Assembly: GCF_017353515.1 (NCBI RefSeq)
Contig: NZ_JAFMPY010000004.1
Coordinates: forward strand, 1-64,000
DNA: 64,000 nucleotides
Direction of reading: 5' to 3'
Source: Jiella sonneratiae
Lineage (GTDB): Bacteria > Pseudomonadota > Alphaproteobacteria > Rhizobiales > Rhizobiaceae
Part shown: positions 37,736 to 45,943 of the stretch, one piece after another
Position numbering within the stretch: position 1 is the stretch's first letter
How the letters are laid out: the number at the start of each line of letters is the position of its first letter
The notes under the pieces: generated by a model
Seen by the model: only the letters and a program-made list of their open reading frames with translations
What the model was told of the DNA's origin: nothing
Databases searched by the model: none
Made by a program: the position numbers and the translations under genes

Positions 37736-38755
37736 ATGGCGCAGGCGCAGGCAACGGCATCCGCGACGCTTCCCCGCCGCTACGAGGTCGTCGCCGAGGT
37801 GCTGCGGCAGAATATCCGCGAGGGGCGCATCCCGCGCGGCACTGTCCTGCTCGAAGGCCCGCTCGCCGAGCTCTTTCGAACCTCCCGCGCGCCGGTGCAG
37901 CGGGCCCTGGCGCGGCTCGAGGAGGAGGGGGTGGTGCACCGCTTTGCCGGCCGCGGCTATCTCGCCGGCGCCGCGGATCCGAAGGTCAGCCGCCGCAAGG
38001 TCGATCTCGCGACGCTCGACCTCGACCTGCCCTTCGAGGCCGACGAGGGCTTCGGCAACCGTCAGGCTTGGCGGCGGATCCAGGCGACCGTCGAGGCGGA
38101 CGTCACGCGCTGTCTGGTCTTCGGGCAGTTCCGGATCGTCGAGACCGAGCTCGCCGACCATTTCGAGGTGAGCCGCACCATCGTGCGCGACGTGCTCGGC
38201 CGGCTGCAGGAGCGCCGGCTGGTCGACAAGAATGCCAGTTCGCACTGGGTGGCCGGGCCGCTGACGGCGCGCTCGATCAAGGACCAATTCGAACTGCGCA
38301 AGATCCTCGAGCCGCACGGCCTCGTCTCGGCGGCGCCGCTCCTCGACCATCGCCAGCTCGAGGCGGCGCGCGACCGGCTGCGCGCCGCCGAGGGGACGCA
38401 GGCGAGCGACGCCGAGCTTTCCGCCCTCGCCAACCTCTTCGTCAACGACCTCGTCCTCGCGACGCCGAATCTCAGCCTGCGGGATCTCATCCGGCGCAAC
38501 CTCCACACCGTCCTGATCTCGCAGCAGGTGCTGCGCCAGCTCGGGCTGCCGCAGGACCGCGCCTCGATCGTCGAGCAGCGGATGATGATCGAGCTCCTGA
38601 TGCACGGCGCGGTGGATGCCGCCGCCTCGATGCTTTCCACCCATATCGAGGCGGCCAAGCAGCGCACCATCGCGCAGATGAAGATCGTTGCGGTGATCCC
38701 GCAGCCGATATCGCTCGCGCCCTATCTGCGGCGCACCGACGCCCAATCCGAATAG
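37736..38755 (+). CDS. GntR-family regulator with two HTH domains and FCD domain
   Basis: A 339-residue regulator. Residues 15-77 form a GntR winged helix (RYEVVAEVLRQNIREGRIPR, SRAPVQRALARLEEEGVV). Residues 113-175 form a second one (RRIQATVEADVTRCLVFGQF, SRTIVRDVLGRLQERRLV). Residues about 180-320 look like the all-helical FCD ligand domain. Ordinary FadR/FCD regulators have one HTH and about 230 residues. The start is chosen at AAGGGA-ATG. Divergent from the imidase/ABC cluster and upstream of asparaginase, it probably controls both and may bind two operator half-sites or two operators at once. Confidence 0.85.
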   Translation: MAQAQATASATLPRRYEVVAEVLRQNIREGRIPRGTVLLEGPLAELFRTSRAPVQRALARLEEEGVVHRFAGRGYLAGAADPKVSRRKVDLATLDLDLPFEADEGFGNRQAWRRIQATVEADVTRCLVFGQFRIVETELADHFEVSRTIVRDVLGRLQERRLVDKNASSHWVAGPLTARSIKDQFELRKILEPHGLVSAAPLLDHRQLEAARDRLRAAEGTQASDAELSALANLFVNDLVLATPNLSLRDLIRRNLHTVLISQQVLRQLGLPQDRASIVEQRMMIELLMHGAVDAAASMLSTHIEAAKQRTIAQMKIVAVIPQPISLAPYLRRTDAQSE

Positions 38756-38858
38756 TGGCTTGGCCGAACAGGGACTTGGCCGAATGGGGGCCTGGCCGAA
38801 CAGAGCCAGTCCGAACAAGGGCCAGTCCGAACAGCAGCCAGTCCGAACAGGGGAACCC
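38748..38858 (+). repeat. Seven tandem 16-bp repeats between gntR and asparaginase
   Basis: The core CCGAA recurs at 38748, 38764, 38780, 38796, 38811, 38827 and 38843: six steps of 16 bp except one of 15. The approximate unit is CCGAACAGGGGCCAGT. The first unit contains the gntR stop codon and the last supplies the AGGGGAA that acts as ribosome site for the asparaginase TTG start. All units remain readable in the asparaginase frame from a TTG at 38760, so a repeat-encoded N-terminal extension is also possible. Confidence 0.85.
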
Positions 38859-38861
38859 GCC

Positions 38862-39842
38862 TTGCCGACCATCCAGCTGATCACCACCGGCGGCACCATC
38901 GCCTCGCGCGCCGCTTCGGCCGGCGCCGACGTCGTCGCCTCCGTCGCCGGGGAGGAACTGCGCGCCTCGCTGCACGATCCGCTGGCCGGGATCGATCTCG
39001 CGGTGGACGACTTCTGCCGCGTCGGCAGCTTCGCCATCGACCTGCCGCTGGCCTTCGCCCTCGCCGGGCGGATCGCCGCGCATGTCGCGCGGCCGCAATG
39101 CGACGGCGTCGTCGTCACCCACGGCACCGACACCATGGAGGAGAGCGCCTTCCTCGCCGATCTGATCGTGCCGGGCGACAAGCCGGTGGTGTTCACCGGC
39201 GCCCAGCGCAGCGCCGACGGGCCCGACACCGACGGGCCGCGCAACATCGCCGCTGCCGTGCGCCTCGCCGCCGCGCCGACGGCCCGCGGGCTCGGCACGA
39301 CGATCCTCTTCGAGGACGACTTCCACGCCGCCCGCGACGCCACCAAGACCCATGCCTCGCGCACCGACACCTTCCGCTCCGGCGAGCACGGCAAGCTCGG
39401 CGAGGTCGACGGCGACAGGGTGCTGGTGCATCGCCGCCCGGTGCTGCGCCGGACCTATGCGCCCGAAAGGATCGAGCCCGAGGTGCATCTCGTGCGCCTC
39501 GCCATGGGGGTCGACGGGCGGCTGATCCGCTTCCTCGTCGCCGACGGGGCGAAGGCGATCGTCGTCGAGGCCTTCGGCCGCGGCAACGCCACGCCCGGCG
39601 TGGTCGAGGAAATCGCCGCCGCCGTCGCCGCCGGTGTTCCGGTGATCGTCACCTCCCGCTGTCCCGAGGGGCGGGTGAAGCCGGTCTACGGCAATGGCGG
39701 CGGCAAGGACGTCGAGCGCGCCGGAGCGATCTTCGCCGGCGACCTGACCGGTCCGAAGGCCCGCATCCTCGCCGCGGTGGTGCTCGGCCTGCCGGACGGC
39801 CGCGACAGGCTGCGCGCCGAGATCGAGGCGCTCGGCGGCTGA
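38862..39842 (+). CDS. Asparaginase/glutaminase-family amidohydrolase
   Basis: A 326-residue asparaginase. The first catalytic Thr lies in ITTGGTIAS (Thr12) and the second motif is VVVTHGTDTMEE with the Thr-Asp pair. GAQRSADGPDTDGPRN follows as in the family. There is no signal peptide, so it is a cytoplasmic form. The start is a TTG after AGGGGAA; an in-frame TTG 102 nt upstream would add a repeat-derived tail. It could be L-asparaginase or, given its position beside an imidase-like cluster, hydrolyse half-amides such as succinamate (inference). It follows gntR on the same strand. Confidence 0.87.
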   Translation: MPTIQLITTGGTIASRAASAGADVVASVAGEELRASLHDPLAGIDLAVDDFCRVGSFAIDLPLAFALAGRIAAHVARPQCDGVVVTHGTDTMEESAFLADLIVPGDKPVVFTGAQRSADGPDTDGPRNIAAAVRLAAAPTARGLGTTILFEDDFHAARDATKTHASRTDTFRSGEHGKLGEVDGDRVLVHRRPVLRRTYAPERIEPEVHLVRLAMGVDGRLIRFLVADGAKAIVVEAFGRGNATPGVVEEIAAAVAAGVPVIVTSRCPEGRVKPVYGNGGGKDVERAGAIFAGDLTGPKARILAAVVLGLPDGRDRLRAEIEALGG

Positions 39843-39878
39843 GCCGGACGCCAGGGCGAGGCGGGGCCGGCGAGCCGG

Positions 39879-41111
39879 TCACAGGTCCTGGTAGCGGCAG
39901 GCGCGGACCCGATCGAGGAAGCAGCGCTGCGGGGCCGTCGGCAGCCAGTCGATGCGGGTGATCGTCCCGAGCATCCGGTTGCTGCCGGGCACCTGGTAGT
40001 CGAGCGTCGTCAGCGCGTCCACCTCGTCGCCGTGCAGCGACTGCTCGCGGGAGAAGATGGTGATCCGGTCGCCGCCGAGCAGCAGCCGCTGGGTGAGCGT
40101 CAGGGAGCTCGTCTCGACCTGCGCGCGCGGGCGCACCCGCAGCCGCGCGAAGAGCTGCTCGGCCGCCGCGCGCCGCGGCGTGCCGAGCCGCGGCAGGATC
40201 CACTCGTAGTCGCAGATTTCGACGTCGCGGATGTCGCTTCTGGCCGCCAGCGGATGGTTGCGGCGCGCCACCAGGCTGTAGGGCACGGGAAACAGTGCAT
40301 GCTGGTGAAGCTCGCGCAGGTCGCGGTCCGACCGCAGCGTCGTGACGATGACGTCGATCTGGCCGGAGCGCAGCCAGTGTTCGAGGCTTTCGAACGGACC
40401 CTCCAGCACCTTGATCGAGGCGTTCGGAAAGCTTTCCGCCAACCCCTCGATGGCGATCGAGACCAGCCGCGCCGCCGAGATCGGCAGCATGCCGATGACG
40501 ATCGAGCTCGCCGCGACGGCGTTGAAGTCGGCGGTCTCCTCCCACCCGGCATCGACCTCGCGCAGGGCAAGGCGGACCCGCCCCGCCATCCGCTTGCCGA
40601 AGCGGCTGGTCGTCCGTCCGCTCGACGCCGCCAGGAACAGCTCCTGCCCGACGAGCAGTTCGAGGTCGCGGGCGTGCTTGTTCAGGGCGGAGGGCGAGAT
40701 GCCGAGTTCCTCGGCGGCGTGCCGGAAGGACTGCTGCGCGTCGATGGCGACGAGGGCCGACAGCTGCGGTCCCGTCAGGCTGCGCAACAGCAGGCCGCGA
40801 CGGGCGGTATCGCCGTCCCGCCCCGGCGACGAACCTTCGAGGGCGGAGCGCAGGAAGCGCAGCGCCCGCTCGACGCGCAGGAGGAACACCTCGCCCTCGC
40901 GGGTCGGGAAGCTGCCGCCGGCCTGCCGGTCGAAGAGCTGGCAGCCGAGCAGGGTTTCGAGGCGCAGCAGGCTGTAGGTCAGGGCCGGCTGCGTGACGTG
41001 CAGTTCCTCCGATGCCCGCTTCAGGCTGCCGAGCCGCGCGATCGCCTCGAAGTAGAGGAGTTGCCGCAGGCTCGGGCGGCCGGCCTCCCTTTTGGTGCCG
41101 TCGACAAACAA
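39879..41111 (-). CDS. LysR-family regulator with two HTH domains
   Basis: A 410-residue LysR protein, about 100 longer than usual. HTH 1 (14-73: LRQLLYFEAIARLGSLKRAS, then VTQPALTYSLLRLETLLGCQ) is followed by HTH 2 (about 112-172: LTGPQLSALVAIDAQQSFRH, then ISPSALNKHARDLELLVGQE). The effector domain (about 190-400) includes SIVIGMLPISAARLVSIAIE. HTH 2 is more divergent. Duplicated-HTH LysR proteins of the GbpR type occur in alphaproteobacteria. It is divergent from the eight-gene transport/aromatic-acid operon across a 151-bp gap and presumably activates it in response to a pathway acid. Confidence 0.88.
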   Translation of the reverse strand: MFVDGTKREAGRPSLRQLLYFEAIARLGSLKRASEELHVTQPALTYSLLRLETLLGCQLFDRQAGGSFPTREGEVFLLRVERALRFLRSALEGSSPGRDGDTARRGLLLRSLTGPQLSALVAIDAQQSFRHAAEELGISPSALNKHARDLELLVGQELFLAASSGRTTSRFGKRMAGRVRLALREVDAGWEETADFNAVAASSIVIGMLPISAARLVSIAIEGLAESFPNASIKVLEGPFESLEHWLRSGQIDVIVTTLRSDRDLRELHQHALFPVPYSLVARRNHPLAARSDIRDVEICDYEWILPRLGTPRRAAAEQLFARLRVRPRAQVETSSLTLTQRLLLGGDRITIFSREQSLHGDEVDALTTLDYQVPGSNRMLGTITRIDWLPTAPQRCFLDRVRACRYQDL

Positions 41112-41262
41112 AACTTATACCCGCCCGCGCCTAATTCATTTGGATGCCGCTCAGATTCGGATCAGTGTGCGCCGGCGTCAACGGCCACGACCGTGACGCT
41201 TGATGGCGGTTGGGAGAACCGCCACGACGGCTGCAGGCCAGCCGGCAACAGGGAGGATCCAC

Positions 41263-42312
41263 ATGAACGATACAGCATTCCGGCTGTCGCGCCGCCGCGT
41301 CCTTGAAATGTGCGCCGGTGCCGGCCTCGCCGCGGCGCTCCGGCCGGGCCTGGCGCTCGCTCAGTCCGCCAAGGACCTGCCGAAGCTCTCCTACCCGGTG
41401 AACATCGTCAACACCGGGTCGAACGCCACGCTGGTGCTGCAGAAGCTCCTCGAAAATCTCAACTATCTCGACGAGTTCAACGTCGAGACCAAGACCATCA
41501 ACGTTCAGGACGGCTCCAAGCTGATCGGCAGCCTGCTCAGCGGCGGCAACGACATCTGCCTGCTCTCGGGCTTCTCGCAGGTGCTGCCGGCGATCGAGAA
41601 GGGCGCGACGCTGAAGCTCGTTGCCGGGGCCAACATCCTGATCGCCCAGGCGCTCTACACCAGCAATCCCGACGTGAAGTCGGTGAAGGACCTGCGCGGC
41701 AAGACCATCGGCACCGGCGCTCCCGGCGCGCTCCTGCACGAAATGATGGTGGCGCTGCTGCGCAAGCACGGCGTCGACCCCTCGGAGGTCCAGTTCGTCA
41801 ACATCGGTTCGAGCGGGGCGGTGTTCAAATCCGTCGCGGCGGGCCGGGTCGACGCCGGGCCGGCGATGACCGACGTCTACGACCAGCAGGAAAAATACGG
41901 CGTCAGGGCGATCGCCGACTTCTGGTCGGAACTGCCCGACTATCCCTATCAGGGCTCGTATGCCAGCGAACAGGCGATCGCCGACAAGCGCGACGGGCTG
42001 GTGCGCGTGCTCGCCGCCTACTGCAAGATGTACCGCTTCATGATGGACGATCCGAAGGCTCCCGAGGCCTTCATGGACGCCTATCGCAGTATCATCCGGA
42101 CCGGCGACGAGGACCAGGGCGAGATGATGATCCGCTTCACGCGCGAGAAGAAAACTTATGCCCGCGACCTGATGCTCACGCCGAAGCAGATCGACTACAT
42201 GCAGGACCTGAACCTCGAACTGGGCATCCAGAAGGAGCGGCTCGCCTTCGACAAGGTGGCCGACATGTCGCTCGCCAAGGATGCCGTCGCTCTCGTCGAG
42301 GGCCGGGCGTGA
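41263..42312 (+). CDS. NMT1/THI5-like ABC substrate-binding protein with Tat signal
   Basis: A 349-residue binding protein starting with a twin-arginine signal (LSRRRVLEMCAGAGLAAAL, cleavage near ALAQSA). The mature domain shows VNIVNTGSNATLVLQKLLE and VKDLRGKTIGTGAPGALLHE, as in NitT/TauT-type binding proteins (SsuA/TauA relatives). GGGAGG precedes the ATG by 7 nt, which favours this start over one 63 nt upstream. First gene of the operon; it feeds the ABC permease and ATPase encoded at 45077-46768. Confidence 0.87.
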   Translation: MNDTAFRLSRRRVLEMCAGAGLAAALRPGLALAQSAKDLPKLSYPVNIVNTGSNATLVLQKLLENLNYLDEFNVETKTINVQDGSKLIGSLLSGGNDICLLSGFSQVLPAIEKGATLKLVAGANILIAQALYTSNPDVKSVKDLRGKTIGTGAPGALLHEMMVALLRKHGVDPSEVQFVNIGSSGAVFKSVAAGRVDAGPAMTDVYDQQEKYGVRAIADFWSELPDYPYQGSYASEQAIADKRDGLVRVLAAYCKMYRFMMDDPKAPEAFMDAYRSIIRTGDEDQGEMMIRFTREKKTYARDLMLTPKQIDYMQDLNLELGIQKERLAFDKVADMSLAKDAVALVEGRA

Positions 42313-43283
42313 TGGGTCCGCAGGTGAGCATGGCGGTCGGCTCCTACGGCTGCACCGAGGCGATCAAGGACGGCCGCGTCGCCGTCGAAGGCGTCGAGCT
42401 GAAGCCGGTGGAGGTGCAGCCGATCATCGCCGCCTTCCGGCGGATGGTGCGCGGCCTGGAATTCGACGTCTGCGAACTGGCGCCGACCACCTATGTGATC
42501 GCCCGGATGGCCGGGGTGCCGATCACCGCGCTGCCGATCTTCGTCAGCCGCCGCTTCCACCATTCCGGCCTGCTCGTCAGGCCGGAGGCGGGGATCGCCG
42601 CACCCAAGGATCTCGAGGGCAAGCGCCTCGGCGTGCGGGCCTATTCGGTCACCACAGGGGTCTGGACCCGCGGCATCCTGATGAACGAATACGGTGTCGA
42701 CAACGACAAGATCACCTGGTTCGTCGACGACGAGGAGCATGTCCAGTCGCTTCGCCTGCCGGACAACGTGCGGCACGTGCCGGAGGGTACCTCGCTCGCC
42801 GACATGATGGCCGAGGGGCGCCTCGACGGCGGCTTCGGCGCGCGCGCCGGCATCGGCCGCAAGGGCAAGCCGACGGCCGGCTGGGAAGCGGCCGGCGGCG
42901 AGGCGCCGACCTATCGCGAACTGTTCGAGGATGCCGCCGAACGCGAGGCCGAATGGTACCGGCGGACCGGCATCTATCCCGTGCATGGCTGCGTCGTCGT
43001 GAAGACGGCGCTCCTCGAGGCGCATCCGTTCCTGGCGCGGTCGCTCTACGAAGCTTTCGACGAGGCCAAGCGCCTGTGGCTCGAGCGGCTGCACGCCGAG
43101 GGCCCGGCAGCCCCCGACCACGCCAAATATGCAGAGGTCATGGGCTTCGTCGGCGACGATCCGCTGCCGAACGGGCTGGAAGCGAACCGGCCGACCCTCG
43201 AGGCGCTGGTCACCTATGCCTGGCAGCAAGGCCTGATTGCGGAGCGGCCGGCGGTCGAAGACCTGTTCCTCGACCCGCGCTGA
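42312..43283 (+). CDS. 4,5-Dihydroxyphthalate decarboxylase-like protein (copy 1)
   Basis: A 323-residue protein of the family that includes phthalate-pathway 4,5-dihydroxyphthalate decarboxylase (Pht5), which has a periplasmic-binding-protein fold. Recognisable blocks: CELAPTTYVIARMAGVPITA, LPIFVSRRFHHSGLLV, KRLGVRAYSVTTGVWTRGIL, and YPVHGCVVVK. It has no signal peptide. The ATG overlaps the previous stop by one nucleotide (TGATG). Related but not identical to the 44199-45080 product (GVRAYSVTTGVWTRGIL against GVRSYAQTTGAWVRGLM). It may be a decarboxylase or an intracellular binding protein; the family contains both ideas. Confidence 0.75.
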   Translation: MGPQVSMAVGSYGCTEAIKDGRVAVEGVELKPVEVQPIIAAFRRMVRGLEFDVCELAPTTYVIARMAGVPITALPIFVSRRFHHSGLLVRPEAGIAAPKDLEGKRLGVRAYSVTTGVWTRGILMNEYGVDNDKITWFVDDEEHVQSLRLPDNVRHVPEGTSLADMMAEGRLDGGFGARAGIGRKGKPTAGWEAAGGEAPTYRELFEDAAEREAEWYRRTGIYPVHGCVVVKTALLEAHPFLARSLYEAFDEAKRLWLERLHAEGPAAPDHAKYAEVMGFVGDDPLPNGLEANRPTLEALVTYAWQQGLIAERPAVEDLFLDPR

Positions 43284-43315
43284 CCGCCCGACCATTCCCG
43301 AAAATGAGGTTTTCG

Positions 43316-44206
43316 ATGTCTCGACGCATCGTCGATATCCATCCGCACGTCATCGCGTCGGACACGGCGCGCTACCCCATGGCGCCGGTCGGCGGCAACC
43401 AGTCGAACTGGTCGGCCGACCGTCCGGTCTCCTGGCAGCAGCTCCTCGCCGACATGGAGGAGGCCGGCGTCGACCAGGCGGCGATCGTCCAGGCGTCCAC
43501 CTGCTACGGCCACGACAACAGCTACGTGACGGACGCCGTCGCCGCCGAGCCCGGCCGGTTCACAGCCGTCGGTTCGGTGGACGTCCTCGCCGACGACGCC
43601 GTGGAGCGCATCCGCCACTGGCAGGCGCGCGGCATGACCGGGCTGCGCCTGTTCACTACCGGCAGCACCATGCCGGGACAGGCGACCTGGTTCGCCGACC
43701 GGCGGACCGATCCGGTCTGGGACTATGCCCAGGAGGCCGGACTGCCGGTCTGCATGCAGATGACGCAGGACGGGCTTTCGGATCTCGAAGGCGTCCTGCG
43801 GCGCTTCCCGAAGGTGACGATCATTCTCGACCATCTCGCCCGGCCGGACCTTTCCGGCGGGCCGGACTTTCCCAAGGCGGCGAAACTCTTCGACTTCGCC
43901 GGTCACCCGACGGTCCATCTGAAGCTCACGGTGCGGGCCTTCGAGGCGCTGGCCGCCGCGAAGGCGCGGCCCGAGCCGTTCTTCGAGCGCCTCGTCGAGG
44001 CCTACGGCGCCGACCGGATCGCCTGGGGCTCGAACCATCCCGCCTCGGCCGGCGGGCTGAAGGCGCTGCTCGCCACGGCCGAGGCGGGTCTCGCCTTCCT
44101 GCCGTCTCAGACACTCGACATGATCTTCGGGGGAACGGCGCTGAAGCTCTACCCCGTCCTTGCGGCCGAGGCCGGCCGTCGACAGGAGGTTGCGGCTCAT
44201 GGCTGA
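43316..44206 (+). CDS. Amidohydrolase-family hydrolase, LigI-like
   Basis: A 296-residue TIM-barrel amidohydrolase_2 protein. The N-terminal DIHPHVI supplies the two metal-type His residues; further conserved points are QASTCYGHDN, GLRLF, IILDHLARPDL and the C-terminal WGSNHPAS with the catalytic Asp region changed to Asn-His. The group includes 2-pyrone-4,6-dicarboxylate lactonase (LigI), which works without metal, and lactone or decarboxylating relatives. With a LigJ-like gene in the same operon, a role opening a pyrone or lactone dicarboxylate is plausible. It starts after GAGG and overlaps the next gene by 8 nt. Confidence 0.75.
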   Translation: MSRRIVDIHPHVIASDTARYPMAPVGGNQSNWSADRPVSWQQLLADMEEAGVDQAAIVQASTCYGHDNSYVTDAVAAEPGRFTAVGSVDVLADDAVERIRHWQARGMTGLRLFTTGSTMPGQATWFADRRTDPVWDYAQEAGLPVCMQMTQDGLSDLEGVLRRFPKVTIILDHLARPDLSGGPDFPKAAKLFDFAGHPTVHLKLTVRAFEALAAAKARPEPFFERLVEAYGADRIAWGSNHPASAGGLKALLATAEAGLAFLPSQTLDMIFGGTALKLYPVLAAEAGRRQEVAAHG

Positions 44207-45080
44207 CCAGTCCTTCACCGTCGCCCTCGGCGACTACCCGCTCTCCCGCAAGATCCGCGAGACCGCCGGCCCGGAATTCACCTTCGCCGAGGTGGCCCCG
44301 GTCACCAAGACCTTCAAGCCGATGCTCGACCGCCAGGCCTACGACATCGGCGAGATGGCGAGCGTCACCTTTCTCCAGGGCAAGGTCTGGGGGCGGCGGG
44401 TGCACATGCTGCCGATCACCATGCTGGCACGGTTCCAGCAGCGCACCCTGGTCGGCAACACCGAGTTCGGCCTGCCGAAGGTGAGCGAGCTCGAGGGCAA
44501 GACGGTCGGCGTGCGTTCCTACGCCCAGACGACGGGCGCCTGGGTGCGCGGCCTGATGTCGCGCAACTACGGCGTCGACCTTCGCAAGATCAACTGGGTG
44601 AGCTTCGAGGACGCCCATGTCGCGGAGTTCCGCGACCCGGCCGGCGTCACCCGCGCGCCGGAAGGCAGCAAGGTCGCGAAGTGGCTGCAGGAGGGCAAGG
44701 TGCAGGCGGCGATCATCGGCAACGAGCTGCCGAAGGACGACGCGCGGCTGCAGCCGATCCTCGAAAATCCCGAGGGCGACGCCTTCGCCTGGTACGAGCG
44801 GACCCGTATCGTGCCGATCAACCATCTCGTCGTCGTCAGCGAGACGATGCTCGACCGCCACCCCGACAAGGTGCGGGACTTCTACAGGCTGGCCGTCGCG
44901 GCCAAGCAGGACGGCGGCGGCCGGGTGGAACAGGGCATCGACATGAACCCGGTCGGCTTCGAGGCGCTGGAGGCCTCGCTGGCGTTCCTGATCGACATCG
45001 CCCACGAGCAGGGGCTGATTCCGGAGCGCCTCGCTCCGGGCGATTTGTTCGATCCGCGCATCAGGGAGATCTGCCGATGA
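44199..45080 (+). CDS. 4,5-Dihydroxyphthalate decarboxylase-like protein (copy 2)
   Basis: A 293-residue Pht5-like protein, paralogous to the 42312-43283 product but shorter. Blocks: FTVALGDYPLSRKI, AYDIGEMASVTFLQG, MLPITMLARFQQRTLVG, KTVGVRSYAQTTGAWVRGLM, and VPINHLVVVSE. It has no signal peptide. The conserved acidic CELAPTTY of copy 1 is GEMASVTF here, so ligand chemistry probably differs. Overlaps on both sides (8 nt and ATGA) show tight co-translation with the amidohydrolase and the ABC ATPase. Confidence 0.75.
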   Translation: MADQSFTVALGDYPLSRKIRETAGPEFTFAEVAPVTKTFKPMLDRQAYDIGEMASVTFLQGKVWGRRVHMLPITMLARFQQRTLVGNTEFGLPKVSELEGKTVGVRSYAQTTGAWVRGLMSRNYGVDLRKINWVSFEDAHVAEFRDPAGVTRAPEGSKVAKWLQEGKVQAAIIGNELPKDDARLQPILENPEGDAFAWYERTRIVPINHLVVVSETMLDRHPDKVRDFYRLAVAAKQDGGGRVEQGIDMNPVGFEALEASLAFLIDIAHEQGLIPERLAPGDLFDPRIREICR

Positions 45081-45922
45081 CGGCGATGGAGGTCGCGCGC
45101 CCCGAGCCGCTGGCCGGCGGCGCGGCCGCACAGACGCCGCGGCTCACGGTGACGAATGTCAGCAAGGCGTTCCGCGTGCGTCACGGCGTCAACCAGCCGA
45201 GCTCGCTGCTGCAGGTGCTGAAGAATGTCAGCTTCGAGGCCTATCAGAACGAGATCGTCTCGCTGATCGGCGAGAGCGGCTGCGGCAAGACCACGCTCCT
45301 GCGCATCATCCAGGGGCTGATCCGCCACGACGCCGGCCAGCTGGCGGTCGAGGGCCGGGCGGTCAGGGGGCCGGGCCGCGATCGCGGCTTCGTCTTCCAG
45401 CAGCCGAGCCTGCTGCCCTGGCGGACGGCCCGCGAGAACGTCGAGTTCGGCCTCGAACTGTTGCGCATGCCGGCGCCCGAGCGGGAGCGGCGGGCGCGCG
45501 ATCTGCTCGAACTCGTCGGGCTCGGCCACGCCTCCGAACAGTTTCCCCACCAGCTCTCGGGCGGCATGCAGCAGCGCGTCGGCCTGGCGCGGGCGCTGGC
45601 GATCGAGCCGGCGCTCCTGTTGATGGACGAGCCCTTCAGCGCGCTCGACGCGCAGACGCGCGAGGTCCTGCAGAAGGAACTGCTGCGGATCCAGGCCGAG
45701 ACCCACAAGACGATCATCTTCGTCACCCACGATCTCGACGAGGCGCTGTATCTCTCGGACCGGATCATCGTGCTCGGCGCCAAGCCCGGCCGCGTCAAGG
45801 AGATCATCAAGGTCCCCTTCGGCAGCGAGCGCCCTGAGCTGCCGCTACTGCGCGGCGACCCGCAGTTTCAGGAGCTGCGGGCGCGGATCTGGCAACTCAT
45901 CAGCAATCAGACGACCCACTGA
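45077..45922 (+). CDS. ABC importer ATPase, SsuB/TauB-like
   Basis: A 281-residue NitT/TauT-family ATPase. Walker A GESGCGKTT (about 67-75), Q-loop FVFQQPSLLPWRTARENVEF (the PWRT motif is typical of this family), signature LSGGMQQRVGLARAL, Walker B LLLMDEPFSALD, and intact H-loop VTHDLDEAL. The start overlaps the upstream stop (ATGA). It pairs with the permease 21 nt downstream and the Tat-exported binding protein at the head of the operon. Confidence 0.93.
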   Translation: MTAMEVARPEPLAGGAAAQTPRLTVTNVSKAFRVRHGVNQPSSLLQVLKNVSFEAYQNEIVSLIGESGCGKTTLLRIIQGLIRHDAGQLAVEGRAVRGPGRDRGFVFQQPSLLPWRTARENVEFGLELLRMPAPERERRARDLLELVGLGHASEQFPHQLSGGMQQRVGLARALAIEPALLLMDEPFSALDAQTREVLQKELLRIQAETHKTIIFVTHDLDEALYLSDRIIVLGAKPGRVKEIIKVPFGSERPELPLLRGDPQFQELRARIWQLISNQTTH

Positions 45923-45943
45923 GACCGGCGGCGGGAGGAACCA

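Noticed and set aside
38748-38858. CRISPR array
   Set aside because: The 16-bp units are directly tandem without unique spacers and there are no cas genes; it is a simple tandem repeat.
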